From Terriglobia bacterium (lineage in GTDB: Bacteria; Acidobacteriota; Terriglobia; Terriglobales; Acidobacteriaceae), in NCBI GenBank assembly GCA_020072645.1, contig JAIQGK010000004.1, forward strand, positions 148,117 through 212,116: 64,000 bases of DNA. Direction: 5' to 3'. The notes under the pieces were generated by a model. It had not been told where the DNA came from. It was given only the letters and a program-made list of their open reading frames with translations, and did no database searches. Below, piece after piece: positions 1 to 7,560 of the stretch (its first letter is position 1; each line of letters starts with the position of its first letter). A program made the translations under genes and the position numbers.

Positions 1-1106
1 GCGCTGCCCTGGCCGGTTTCGAAATACATTATGTTCAGTTCTGCGGGGCTTTTCACCGTGGAGCCGCGGAGACGCGGAGGATTTTGGGAAGGGTTTTCGT
101 TCTTGAAATGAGATCCATCGCCGGTTGAAGCTCTTCTATCGTCGACACCACCCTGCATTGTCGCTGCTTCATCGAGACGCAACGTTTCTACCGCCTGTCG
201 ACCCTCTTCGTTTTTCTCCGTGTCTCCGTGCCTCCGTGGTGAGACGTTGTGTTTATGACTTTCCAGAACGCGCTCGCGTCCTTCACGCAACATGCTCAGA
301 GTTATGCCAAAACTTTCATTGGCTTTTTGCGTTCCCGCAACGGACTGGAACAGCAAGTCCAGCGGCGCTCCGCGCTCCATGGCCTTGAGCTGGGTTGAGA
401 TGTGGGCCAGGCAGCAACTTTGTGTAGGAATGCTGTAAGCATCAATTAGCCGCTGCAGAGCATGCAGAATCGCGCTGACGCTCTCTATTGCATCGGTCGC
501 GGGATTCACGCCAATCACGGCATCGCCACAGCCATAGAGCAGGCCGTCAAATGCGGAGAGCAGGATTCCCGCCGCATCGTCCGCAGGATGGTTGGGTTGC
601 AAGCGAATTCCCAGGACGCCGCGCTGGCCCATAGTGTTACGGCATTGGGTGATGACGCGAATTTTGTTCGCAGCCAGCACCAGGTCTTTATTGCTCATCA
701 GCTTGGTTACGGCGGCGGCAATTTCCGGCGTAATGGCCCAGTGCAATGCCTTGAGCGCAGCTTCGTCGGTTTCGTCGCTCAGGATGAACTCGCGAAATTC
801 GCCGACCGTCATGCTCTTGATGGTCGAGAAACTCTCATGATCATGGGTTTCCAGAATCAGTCGTGTGACATCATCGTGCTCGGGCGGGATGAGCGGGTTG
901 GCGAGAATTTCCTGAAGCGGCACATCGGCCAGCGCAAACTTGGCGGCCACGCGCTCCTGTTCAGATTCGGCCGCCAATCCGGCCAATTGGTCGCCGGACT
1001 TTTCCTCATTGGCCTTCGCAAAAAGGTCGGCCAGGCTGCGGAATTGAAAGCTTTTGTGCATTTCCAGGCGATAGTCATTATCCGCCGAAAGGTTAAAGCG
1101 CAGCAA
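1..1106 (-). CDS. eutB: Ethanolamine ammonia-lyase large subunit EutB, C-terminus beyond window edge, carrying an in-frame insertion
   Basis: The catalytic large subunit of adenosylcobalamin-dependent ethanolamine ammonia-lyase, which splits ethanolamine into acetaldehyde and ammonia together with EutC. Recognised from the family blocks KANEEKSGDQLAG near residue 35, IRLQPNHPADD near 168, FDGLLYGCGDAVIGVNPATD near 185, MERGAPLDLLFQS near 240 and MYFETGQGSA at the window edge. The last block is separated from the preceding helix by about 63 residues encoded by a repeat element, yet the frame stays open throughout. An in-frame TAA lies a few codons upstream, so the start must be the TTG chosen here (after a weak AGG) or ATG at 1061. 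The rest of eutB and any eutC lie outside the window. Whether the enlarged protein folds is unknown; it could be a pseudogene in an early state. Confidence 0.85.
   Translation of the reverse strand, partial: MLRFNLSADNDYRLEMHKSFQFRSLADLFAKANEEKSGDQLAGLAAESEQERVAAKFALADVPLQEILANPLIPPEHDDVTRLILETHDHESFSTIKSMTVGEFREFILSDETDEAALKALHWAITPEIAAAVTKLMSNKDLVLAANKIRVITQCRNTMGQRGVLGIRLQPNHPADDAAGILLSAFDGLLYGCGDAVIGVNPATDAIESVSAILHALQRLIDAYSIPTQSCCLAHISTQLKAMERGAPLDLLFQSVAGTQKANESFGITLSMLREGRERVLESHKHNVSPRRHGDTEKNEEGRQAVETLRLDEAATMQGGVDDRRASTGDGSHFKNENPSQNPPRLRGSTVKSPAELNIMYFETGQGS
53..242. repeat. 190-bp inverted-repeat element inserted inside eutB
   Basis: The two ends are imperfect inverted repeats about 28 bp long. 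One end begins TCACCGTGGAGCCGCGGAGA and the other, read on the opposite strand, TCACCACGGAGGCACGGAGA. The core matches nothing in EutB. A related fragment (CACCGTAGAGG, then GCGCGGAGACGCGGAG) occurs intergenically near 47771-47804, so this belongs to a dispersed family and is not native eutB sequence. No transposase is encoded, so it would have to be mobilised in trans if it is mobile at all. The exact ends and any target-site duplication cannot be fixed without an uninterrupted homologue. Confidence 0.7.
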
Positions 1107-1280
1107 TCGTACCTGAATGAGCTGTTATCGTGTTCAATAGTGCGGCGGTGCCAATTCGGCACAATTGCGTCTCTTCACAAAAATTAAGCCTTTTTTTACT
1201 TGCTTTCGCCCCTCTCAGGGACAATACTCCAGACAAACCTAGAACTAATTAAGGCAAGGGTAGGTCGACGGAACAAAACT

Positions 1281-1634
1281 ATGCGTCCATCAGTCCTTTC
1301 TATTTCCGCAGAGAGGGTGTTGGCCCCCATCCGCAATGCCGTATTGGCGCATGCCGGATACGGGGTGATACCAGTCTCCACGGTCGATGCGGCACTAAAA
1401 ATTCTTCGCATACGCCACGTGTGCGCTATTGTGATTGCCAATTCCGTGCCAGTACTGGAACGCCGCCGCGTCTGCTCAGAAGGGCACAACAAACGCATTC
1501 CTTCCGTGGTGCTTGATCCATACGACCAGAGAGACGAAGACGAATCTGAGCTCCACGTGAACCCGCTTGACGGTCCCGAAGCGTTCCTGGATGCGCTGGC
1601 CTCCCTGATGCAGCGCGACCATCGCCACGCCTGA
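1281..1634 (+). CDS. Degenerate receiver-like (pseudo-REC) single-domain protein
   Basis: A 117-residue cytoplasmic protein with the general run of a response-regulator receiver fold: strand RPSVLSIS, helix RVLAPIRNAVLAHAGYGVIPV, then DAALKILR, strand CAIVIAN and a C-terminal PLDGPEAFLDALASL helix. The acidic pair normally after strand 1 reads SA, and the phospho-acceptor Asp after strand 3 reads Asn (IANSVP), so phosphorylation by the usual route is not expected. I chose ATG at 1281 because the fold begins there; upstream in-frame codons at 1200 give only an unstructured leader. It is followed 41 bp later by the uracil-DNA glycosylase on the same strand. Partner and output are not evident. 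Confidence 0.65.
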   Translation: MRPSVLSISAERVLAPIRNAVLAHAGYGVIPVSTVDAALKILRIRHVCAIVIANSVPVLERRRVCSEGHNKRIPSVVLDPYDQRDEDESELHVNPLDGPEAFLDALASLMQRDHRHA

Positions 1635-1675
1635 GTTTTTACTCCGATAAACAGACGCTGATAAACTTTTAGCTA

Positions 1676-2413
1676 ATGCCCCGCCGTCCCAGCCCAAGCA
1701 CAACACTCGATTCCTCGACCACTGATCTTATTGCGCTCAATGAAGAAATCATTGCGTGCACACTCTGCCCGCGATTGATTGCGCATTGCCGCAAAGTGGG
1801 CGAGATCAAACGCCGCGCTTACCTTGATTGGGACTACTGGGCCAAACCAGTGCCCGGCTTTGGAGATCCCAACGCGCGCCTGCTGATTCTTGGCCTTGCG
1901 CCCGGGGCCCATGGATCAAACCGCACAGGCCGCCCTTTTACCGGCGATGGTTCCGGCACCTTTATGTATCCCATCCTGCACAAGGCGGGATTTGCCTCCC
2001 AGCCGACGGCTGTCCGTCGCGAAGATGGGCTTTACCTGATCGACGCTTACATTACGGCTGCTGTACGCTGTGCTCCGCCGGAGAACAAACCGTTGCCGGA
2101 AGAGATTGGGAATTGTGCTGCCTTTCTCGATCGCGAATTTGCCGCGCTGACGAACGTGAAAGTGGTGGTGGTACTGGGAAAGATCGCCTTTGATGCTTAC
2201 CTGAATTACTTGAAGCGACGCGGTGAGCTGAAGTCGAAAAGCGGAATCCTCTTTGGTCACGGCGAGACTTACAAACTGCCGGACGGACGCACCCTGCTGT
2301 GCTCGTATCATCCTTCATTGCAAAACACCCTGACCGGCAAGCTGACGGAGAAGATGTTTCTGGACGTGTTCAGGAAGGCGAAGAAGCTCATTGCCGCAGA
2401 TTTACGCAGATGA
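1676..2413 (+). CDS. Uracil-DNA glycosylase, family 5 (UDGb-like)
   Basis: Removes uracil and probably other deaminated bases from DNA in base-excision repair. At 245 residues it has the expected family size. Four cysteines (C28, C31, C132, C147) fit the [4Fe-4S] ligands of families 4 and 5. Motif 1 is GLAPGAHGSNRTGRPFTGD at residues 73-91. It lacks the catalytic Asp/Asn of family 1 enzymes, as family 5 does. Motif 2 is SYHPSLQNT near residue 203, with the conserved HPS. The ATG start is close to the first conserved helix. The gene is convergent with the minus-strand TPR gene, whose stop lies 5 bp away. A family 4 assignment is the alternative. Confidence 0.9.
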   Translation: MPRRPSPSTTLDSSTTDLIALNEEIIACTLCPRLIAHCRKVGEIKRRAYLDWDYWAKPVPGFGDPNARLLILGLAPGAHGSNRTGRPFTGDGSGTFMYPILHKAGFASQPTAVRREDGLYLIDAYITAAVRCAPPENKPLPEEIGNCAAFLDREFAALTNVKVVVVLGKIAFDAYLNYLKRRGELKSKSGILFGHGETYKLPDGRTLLCSYHPSLQNTLTGKLTEKMFLDVFRKAKKLIAADLRR

Positions 2414-2418
2414 TCGCC

Positions 2419-4026
2419 TTACTTTGCCGCCACCAACGTTTTTGCCTTTGCCAGTTCCTCTCGATCAGAGTTTGAACCCTGGCAATTCCTGATCAACTGC
2501 GCGTAATAGCCTGAAGCTTTTTCTTTCTGCTGGGTCATCTCAGCCGCGCGGGCCGCGCCATAAAGACCGTTGAAGCGGTTGGGATCGGTCTTGAGCGCTA
2601 CTTCATACTCCACCAGCGCATCCTGCGGGCGGTTCATCTCCAGCAGCATGTCAGCCAGCATCTCGCGCGCGGGAGTCTCGGTTTCGCCCTTGCCGACTTT
2701 GTCCTGTTTATCGGCTACGGCGCGTAGCAGGCGCAGAGCGTCGTCATTTTTTCCCTGGGCGAACGCCAGCCATGCCTGGGCTTCGTCATGATTATTGGCC
2801 ATATATTTGGCTTCATGCGACTTGTCTGATTTTTTCGTCGCTTCAACCATGGCGTTGAATTGGTCCGAGGCGGTTTGCGCGGCTGCTGCGTCACGCAGAT
2901 GCCCGGCGCCGACGGCATGCGCCCAGTAAGTAAGAGCCTGAACAAAAGGAGGCGCGTCCGCGACTGGCTGAAGCGCCAGAGCTTCCTGCCATTGGCGACG
3001 CTCGAGTGTATATCGTGCGGCAAAGCCGGCCTTCATAGCATCGGAGTAATCCTGAAATTCTGCTTCTACGTCGGCCTTGTGAATCGTCTGCAGTTCGTCC
3101 CATTCCGCCTTGGCTTTTTGGTCATTGCCGGTCTGGAGATACGCATATTCAAGGAAGTCAAGCGAGTGCATCTTGTGATGCATTACGTGCAGATGCATTG
3201 CGCCCATGTTGTCTGCCACGCGCAACGCAGCTTCATTGGACTGAATGTCATCCTGCCAGAGACCCAGCCGGGCAAAAATGTGTGAAGGCATGTGAACGGC
3301 GTGCGCCGACGAAGGCGCGATGCTGGCATACTTGCGCGCAGCCGCCAAGCCAAGGCTTGCCATCTGCGGATTGTCGCAGGCATGAATAATGTAGTGCGCA
3401 ATGCCAGGATGGCCGGGATCCTGTTCAAAAAGGTCATTGAGAATGGCCACGGCCTTTCTGTGATTGGCCTGCGTTGGATCCTCTTCAGGCCCGGAGCCTA
3501 ACAGCGACAACGCATAAAACACCGCGGCTTCACGATCTTTGGGATTTCCGCGATAGACTTTTTCCATGGCAGCGGAATAGAGATCGGCCCGCTTCCGGTG
3601 ATCGATGGTGTCAGCGTCATGGTAGAAAACAGCCAGCGCGCTGATGTATTCGCGCTCGCGAGCTGTCTTAGGCTTGAGCCCTGCTGCATGGGCCAAAAGA
3701 TCGTTCCCTCGTTTGAGATCGGCCTTTGTGGGGCGGCTCCAGAGCTGGTGATACAGGCTCAATGCCTGTCCCCAATAAGCCATGGCGCAGCCGGGGTCCT
3801 GCTTGGCGACTTCCTTGAACTGGTTTTCCGCCATTTCATATTCAAATGAATGCATCAGGGCCACGCCGCGTTCAAACGGCTTCTGCACAGCGGCGGCACA
3901 GGAAGTGGGAAAAGACACGCTTCCTACTTTTTCATCGGGACCAAGATGATGGTGGCCTTCATCCGCGAGCAGGGGCGAAGCTAAACACACCAGTGCAAAG
4001 ACAAAAATGATCAGCGTTGGTTTCAT
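2419..4026 (-). CDS. Secreted tetratricopeptide-repeat protein
   Basis: Begins with a Sec signal peptide (MKPTLIIFVFALVCLASPLLA) followed by a His-rich mature N-terminus (DEGHHHLGPDE), so it is exported. The rest is helical, with TPR-like units: MHSFEYEMAENQFKEVAKQDPGCAMAYWGQ near the start, and canonical repeats near the C-terminus (ALVEYEVALKTDPNRFNGLYGAA). Related acidobacterial and proteobacterial proteins are annotated only as TPR proteins. Start chosen at ATG 4026 because CCGGAG lies six bases upstream and the signal peptide begins there; an upstream in-frame ATG adds a 12-residue leader that would bury the signal. A role in protein-protein scaffolding is inference only. Confidence 0.85.
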   Translation of the reverse strand: MKPTLIIFVFALVCLASPLLADEGHHHLGPDEKVGSVSFPTSCAAAVQKPFERGVALMHSFEYEMAENQFKEVAKQDPGCAMAYWGQALSLYHQLWSRPTKADLKRGNDLLAHAAGLKPKTAREREYISALAVFYHDADTIDHRKRADLYSAAMEKVYRGNPKDREAAVFYALSLLGSGPEEDPTQANHRKAVAILNDLFEQDPGHPGIAHYIIHACDNPQMASLGLAAARKYASIAPSSAHAVHMPSHIFARLGLWQDDIQSNEAALRVADNMGAMHLHVMHHKMHSLDFLEYAYLQTGNDQKAKAEWDELQTIHKADVEAEFQDYSDAMKAGFAARYTLERRQWQEALALQPVADAPPFVQALTYWAHAVGAGHLRDAAAAQTASDQFNAMVEATKKSDKSHEAKYMANNHDEAQAWLAFAQGKNDDALRLLRAVADKQDKVGKGETETPAREMLADMLLEMNRPQDALVEYEVALKTDPNRFNGLYGAARAAEMTQQKEKASGYYAQLIRNCQGSNSDREELAKAKTLVAAK

Positions 4027-4110
4027 GAGAGACTCCGGCTCAATTTTGAAGATTACCGACACCTGATTGCCATGTCAATTGATCGACAAAACAGCGCTCT
4101 CTATTCCTCG

Positions 4111-4257
4111 CTAGTGTGGTGTCTCTGAAATAACTCGACAATGCATGCAATTAAACAAATCATTGTGGACCGCAGCCACCCTCGGCTGCGCGGAATAATC
4201 TTTGGGCAAGCAAGTATCGGGCCAACTCTTGTAAAGGTATTTGTGAGACCACACTAG
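4111..4257. repeat. MITE-like intergenic element with CTAGTGTGGT termini and internal hairpin
   Basis: The stretch is bounded by CTAGTGTGGTGTCTC on the left and its near-perfect inverse GAGACCACACTAG on the right (13 matching bases, a two-base gap). The centre carries a strong stem, CGCAGCC / GGCTGCG with loop ACCCTC (about 4171-4190). It encodes no protein. It lies between the minus-strand metallophosphoesterase (stop at 4267) and TPR gene (start at 4026), so it could act as a transcript-end hairpin or be a non-autonomous mobile repeat. Confidence 0.6.
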
Positions 4258-4266
4258 CAGGAGATC

Positions 4267-5643
4267 TCAGGGCTCAGTCGCCTTCCATTCTGTCTTCTGG
4301 CCAGATTTGGAAGGCGCGACAGGCCCGACACAACGATTCGTCGTCTCCTCCGAGATTGGGTCTTTGTTCAGGGAGTTGTGGGCAAAGCACCACCCCGGGA
4401 ATGAGGCAGGATAGCGCTTGCGTACAGCGATGGGAATATCGGTTTCCTTCACTTGCTTAAAATCGAAGTTGATCTCGCCGTTTTGCTTGACAGTCGCCAG
4501 CAAGTAGCCATACACATCAGGCTGCGCGCCGGGGCCGGGTTCCACATTTGGCGGAAGAGGATACCGTATCGCTCCTCCCGTGCCAACAATCCAGCCAGGC
4601 AGCCGATGGCTGGGCGGTTGACCATCGAACAGCTTATCCATGAAGAAATGCGAATGACTGGCAAGTACGTAAACATTTTTCTTCTCGTGCAGCTTCAGAA
4701 GCGCCTCGTAGACGTGCTTGCCTGTCTCGCAGCCCTCGGTTTTCTGGGTAGTATCGTCACACATGGAGTGGTCATTGGCCCGACTGTAGGGCAAGGCTTC
4801 ATGCATGCCCACCACCACAGCTGCGATCGAGGTATTGTTCGTGGCCCGGTCGAGGATGCAATCAAACCAGGCCACCTGGTCGCGTAAATATGGGCCGCCA
4901 GGTTTTTTCGGTGGATAGGAGAAGCTTCCTGATGCGTTGTCCAGGTAGATGAAATCAATGGCGCCCTGTATCCAGTGATAGTAAGGCAGACTCGTAACGT
5001 AGGGTTTCCTGGCTATCTCCGCGCAAGGCCCGGTTTTAGCGCCGGCGATCTGCTGTGCCTCCACTCTGTCCATCGATCGGCGCGGCGTGGCCAGCCAGTC
5101 TTCAAATTCCGCGGAGAATTGTTCGCGCGTCTTGGGACTGATGAGTTCATGGTTGCCAATGCCCAGATAAAAACGGGTATTGCCAAAAGACCTAATCTGG
5201 TTGTCGATGAAATCCGGCCAGACACGCTCGAAATAAGTTTTGCAACTGAGGGATTCACCGGACTGTTGCGCTGCTGCGGCCATGTCTTCATCAATCTTGT
5301 AGATGGCGCGCAAGTCGCCGAGGTGCCAGTAAAAAGAAGGCTGGTAATATGCCGCGCTTTGCGCCGCGATGGCAGGCACCACCACATCACCGCAATTGCG
5401 TGAGTCGCCGGAGACAATAAACCGCCACGTGCTTTTTTCCGGCGGAACAAGTTTATCCTGCTTAGGCGCGAAAACCTGCTTGATTCCTCCATTGTTGAGG
5501 CGCAGCAAAGCCGCGATCGCGATGATAGCCATTAACCCCAGAATAAAAAATGCTATCCAGCGAGTCCTGGCGCCGGGCTGCGCGGGCTCTTGCTTCTTCT
5601 GTTCGTCAGGTTTTTCGGACCTTAATTGGTTTTGATCAACCAT
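4267..5643 (-). CDS. Membrane-anchored calcineurin-like metallophosphoesterase
   Basis: Predicted phosphoesterase with a short charged cytoplasmic N-terminus, one membrane segment at residues 29-48 and a large exported catalytic domain. The metal-binding motifs of the calcineurin-like family appear in order: GDS at 79-81, HLGD at 107-110, GNHE near 160, GMHEALP near 270, and the final SHSHFF. The spacing of about 50 residues between the second and third motifs and the extra cysteines suggest a divergent subgroup. It is the last gene of a tightly packed unit: its ATG is 3 bp after the stop of the membrane protein upstream, which follows the DHH phosphoesterase by 4 bp. Substrate unknown. Confidence 0.85.
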   Translation of the reverse strand: MVDQNQLRSEKPDEQKKQEPAQPGARTRWIAFFILGLMAIIAIAALLRLNNGGIKQVFAPKQDKLVPPEKSTWRFIVSGDSRNCGDVVVPAIAAQSAAYYQPSFYWHLGDLRAIYKIDEDMAAAAQQSGESLSCKTYFERVWPDFIDNQIRSFGNTRFYLGIGNHELISPKTREQFSAEFEDWLATPRRSMDRVEAQQIAGAKTGPCAEIARKPYVTSLPYYHWIQGAIDFIYLDNASGSFSYPPKKPGGPYLRDQVAWFDCILDRATNNTSIAAVVVGMHEALPYSRANDHSMCDDTTQKTEGCETGKHVYEALLKLHEKKNVYVLASHSHFFMDKLFDGQPPSHRLPGWIVGTGGAIRYPLPPNVEPGPGAQPDVYGYLLATVKQNGEINFDFKQVKETDIPIAVRKRYPASFPGWCFAHNSLNKDPISEETTNRCVGPVAPSKSGQKTEWKATEP

Positions 5644-5646
5644 GAC

Positions 5647-6570
5647 TCACACGCCGCTTCCGCCCGGTTGTGAGCCTGCCGGTGCATCCGGTTTTTTTCT
5701 GCCGGCAACAAAAAAGTCACGCCAGACCGTTACGGCAAAGGTCACCGTGAATTCCTTGTAGAATCGGTAAGCGCGCAAGCTCGCGAGGAACGCCGCCAGC
5801 GCACACAGCAAGAGCAGTGCAGGCAGCCGCGCCGTGTCCCCGTAATGGTGTCCCATGCCGAATCCCAGACCCAGGGCCGCCAAAAGCAGGCCTGACGCTG
5901 CCATCCACTCCAATCCGGAGCCATGTGTTTTTCGCAGGATCAGGGCCACGGTGGTAAAGAGGGCAAGAACAACTCCCAGACATACAGCTAGATAGCAAAC
6001 CGTAGAGGTCCAGCCTCCGCCCAGAAAACTGATGGCCCAGCCAATGTAATAAATTCCAGCCAACCCCAGCGCGGCGGCCAAGCCGCGCGTGAGTGCATAC
6101 ATCCCCTCGTATTGCTCGACGTAAGATGCTTCCTTCGCGGCCACCAGAAAGTGACGCGCCAGCAAAAACGCATCATTTCGGTGCGCATCCTGCGCCTTTG
6201 TAGGTGTGTGCTCCACTGCCAGGTCATCTTTCTTGATTCCGAATTTGCTCTCCACCGCCTCTGCAACCCCGGTTTTCAGGGTAGCGGAGAGCGGTCCACC
6301 GGCGTCGAGGAGCTTTTGCGAGGGAAAGCGATCATAGGTCTGGTCACCTTCCTGGCCCTTGGCCGCAGTGGATCGCAGGACTTTATCAGCAAAGGTTTGC
6401 AACAAAATGCCGGTGACGTACGCGATCACAGCGCCCAGCAGGGCTGATGTCCAGTCGCCGGTGGGCAACTTATGTTGCTTGATGCCGACGGGGAGCCAGA
6501 ACAGCAGAAGCACCGCCGCGCCGGGCAGGAAGTAGCCATAAATATCGTAGAAATTGAATTTTTCGATCAA
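5647..6570 (-). CDS. Multi-span inner-membrane protein of unknown function
   Basis: A 307-residue protein that I cannot place in a named family. It starts MIEKFNFYDIYGYFLPGAAV, with two hydrophobic segments in the first 65 residues. A soluble charged stretch of about 100 residues follows (AKGQEGDQTYDRFPSQKLLD to YVEQYEGMYALTR), and then four more hydrophobic segments, leaving a cytoplasmic-looking basic tail. The N-terminal pattern FxxYDxxGYFLPG resembles small membrane proteins of unknown function that sit beside nucleotide-handling genes. It is sandwiched, with gaps of 3-4 bp, between a DHH phosphoesterase and a membrane metallophosphoesterase, which implies co-transcription and a shared task. 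Confidence 0.7.
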   Translation of the reverse strand: MIEKFNFYDIYGYFLPGAAVLLLFWLPVGIKQHKLPTGDWTSALLGAVIAYVTGILLQTFADKVLRSTAAKGQEGDQTYDRFPSQKLLDAGGPLSATLKTGVAEAVESKFGIKKDDLAVEHTPTKAQDAHRNDAFLLARHFLVAAKEASYVEQYEGMYALTRGLAAALGLAGIYYIGWAISFLGGGWTSTVCYLAVCLGVVLALFTTVALILRKTHGSGLEWMAASGLLLAALGLGFGMGHHYGDTARLPALLLLCALAAFLASLRAYRFYKEFTVTFAVTVWRDFFVAGRKKPDAPAGSQPGGSGV

Positions 6571-6574
6571 GCGA

Positions 6575-7540
6575 TCACACGTTCACTTCAGGACCGGTCA
6601 AAGACAATTGGGAAAGCAGGGACTTTACCACATCGGGAATGCGTTGTGACTCATTTTTTGGAATGAAGATGGACCCCACTCGATGGTGTCCGCCGCCGCC
6701 AAACTTTTCGAAGATTCGTCCTAACCCGACGCTGGGAAATTCCCGCCAGGGATTGCGCATAGCGGTAATGGCTGTGCCTTCTTCAGAGTGGATGATTCCA
6801 ACGGAATAGCGCGCATCGGGCACAAAGTAGTACGCAGAATAGCGGTTGATCATCTCATCCTTGCTCTGTTCCGTCTCAAAGGTTACAACCGCGCCCGGCT
6901 CCATCCTGATCCGCTTTTCCACTTGCTTTAATCCGGCACGGATCCGCCGCTCTACTTCATCCTGGCGGGTTCTTACCGCATCCAGCGCAGCCACATGTTC
7001 AAGAGGGTGATTGCGCAACTGCTGGCAGAGAGACCGCGCGTATTCAGCGCCTGCTTCGAACAGGATGCTGCGATTGATCTTGAGGGCGGGTGCGTCGCCC
7101 AATATTGCTTCGTCCACGGATGCATATCGGGCGGAATCGATCTTTTCCGCCCACTGCACCATCGCCTCGAAATGCGGCTTGGTCGCCAGCGACTCACGGA
7201 GGTGACGAAAGAGAAGAGACGCGCAGGACCCCGCTTGCTCGTCAAAATACAAGGGGAATTCTGCCCGACGCCGCAGATAGTCTGCCTCTGCTTCTTTGCT
7301 GAGCATAGAGGTTGCATGATGGTCAGCCCAGAAATCCGCGCGCGGATGGTATAGGAAATCCACAATGGCGCACGGATGCTTCAGTTCGCTAGCGAGCCAA
7401 CTGTTGCGGACCGTGTAATTGACGGGGCATAACTCGCCTATATTCCATCCCTTTTGCGCCTCAAGGAAATCCCAGGTTAGCGCGGCGGAAACAAGCCCAT
7501 CAAAACACGGATAGTGAAAATACAAAGTTGCAGCTTGCAT
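6575..7540 (-). CDS. DHH/DHHA1-family phosphoesterase
   Basis: Predicted Mn-dependent phosphoesterase of the DHH superfamily, whose members include RecJ, oligoribonuclease NrnA and cyclic-dinucleotide hydrolases. Visible motifs: motif I region HYPCFDGLVSA at 9-19, motif II DFLYHP at 61, motif III DHH at 73-75, and the DHHA1 signature GGGGHHRVGS near 287. Motif I lacks the usual DxD of NrnA, having a single Asp in CFDG, as seen in some divergent DHH proteins. It heads a three-gene unit with a membrane protein and a metallophosphoesterase, and starts 20 bp downstream of the VPS10 gene. The substrate may be a nucleotide or oligonucleotide; this is inferred from family only. Confidence 0.85.
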   Translation of the reverse strand: MQAATLYFHYPCFDGLVSAALTWDFLEAQKGWNIGELCPVNYTVRNSWLASELKHPCAIVDFLYHPRADFWADHHATSMLSKEAEADYLRRRAEFPLYFDEQAGSCASLLFRHLRESLATKPHFEAMVQWAEKIDSARYASVDEAILGDAPALKINRSILFEAGAEYARSLCQQLRNHPLEHVAALDAVRTRQDEVERRIRAGLKQVEKRIRMEPGAVVTFETEQSKDEMINRYSAYYFVPDARYSVGIIHSEEGTAITAMRNPWREFPSVGLGRIFEKFGGGGHHRVGSIFIPKNESQRIPDVVKSLLSQLSLTGPEVNV

Positions 7541-7560
7541 GAAAGCGCCGAACAGCGATC

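Noticed and set aside
462-1187. Long plus-strand open frame of 241 codons
   Set aside because: Antisense to eutB, which shows clear family motifs on the minus strand; no ribosome site or family match.
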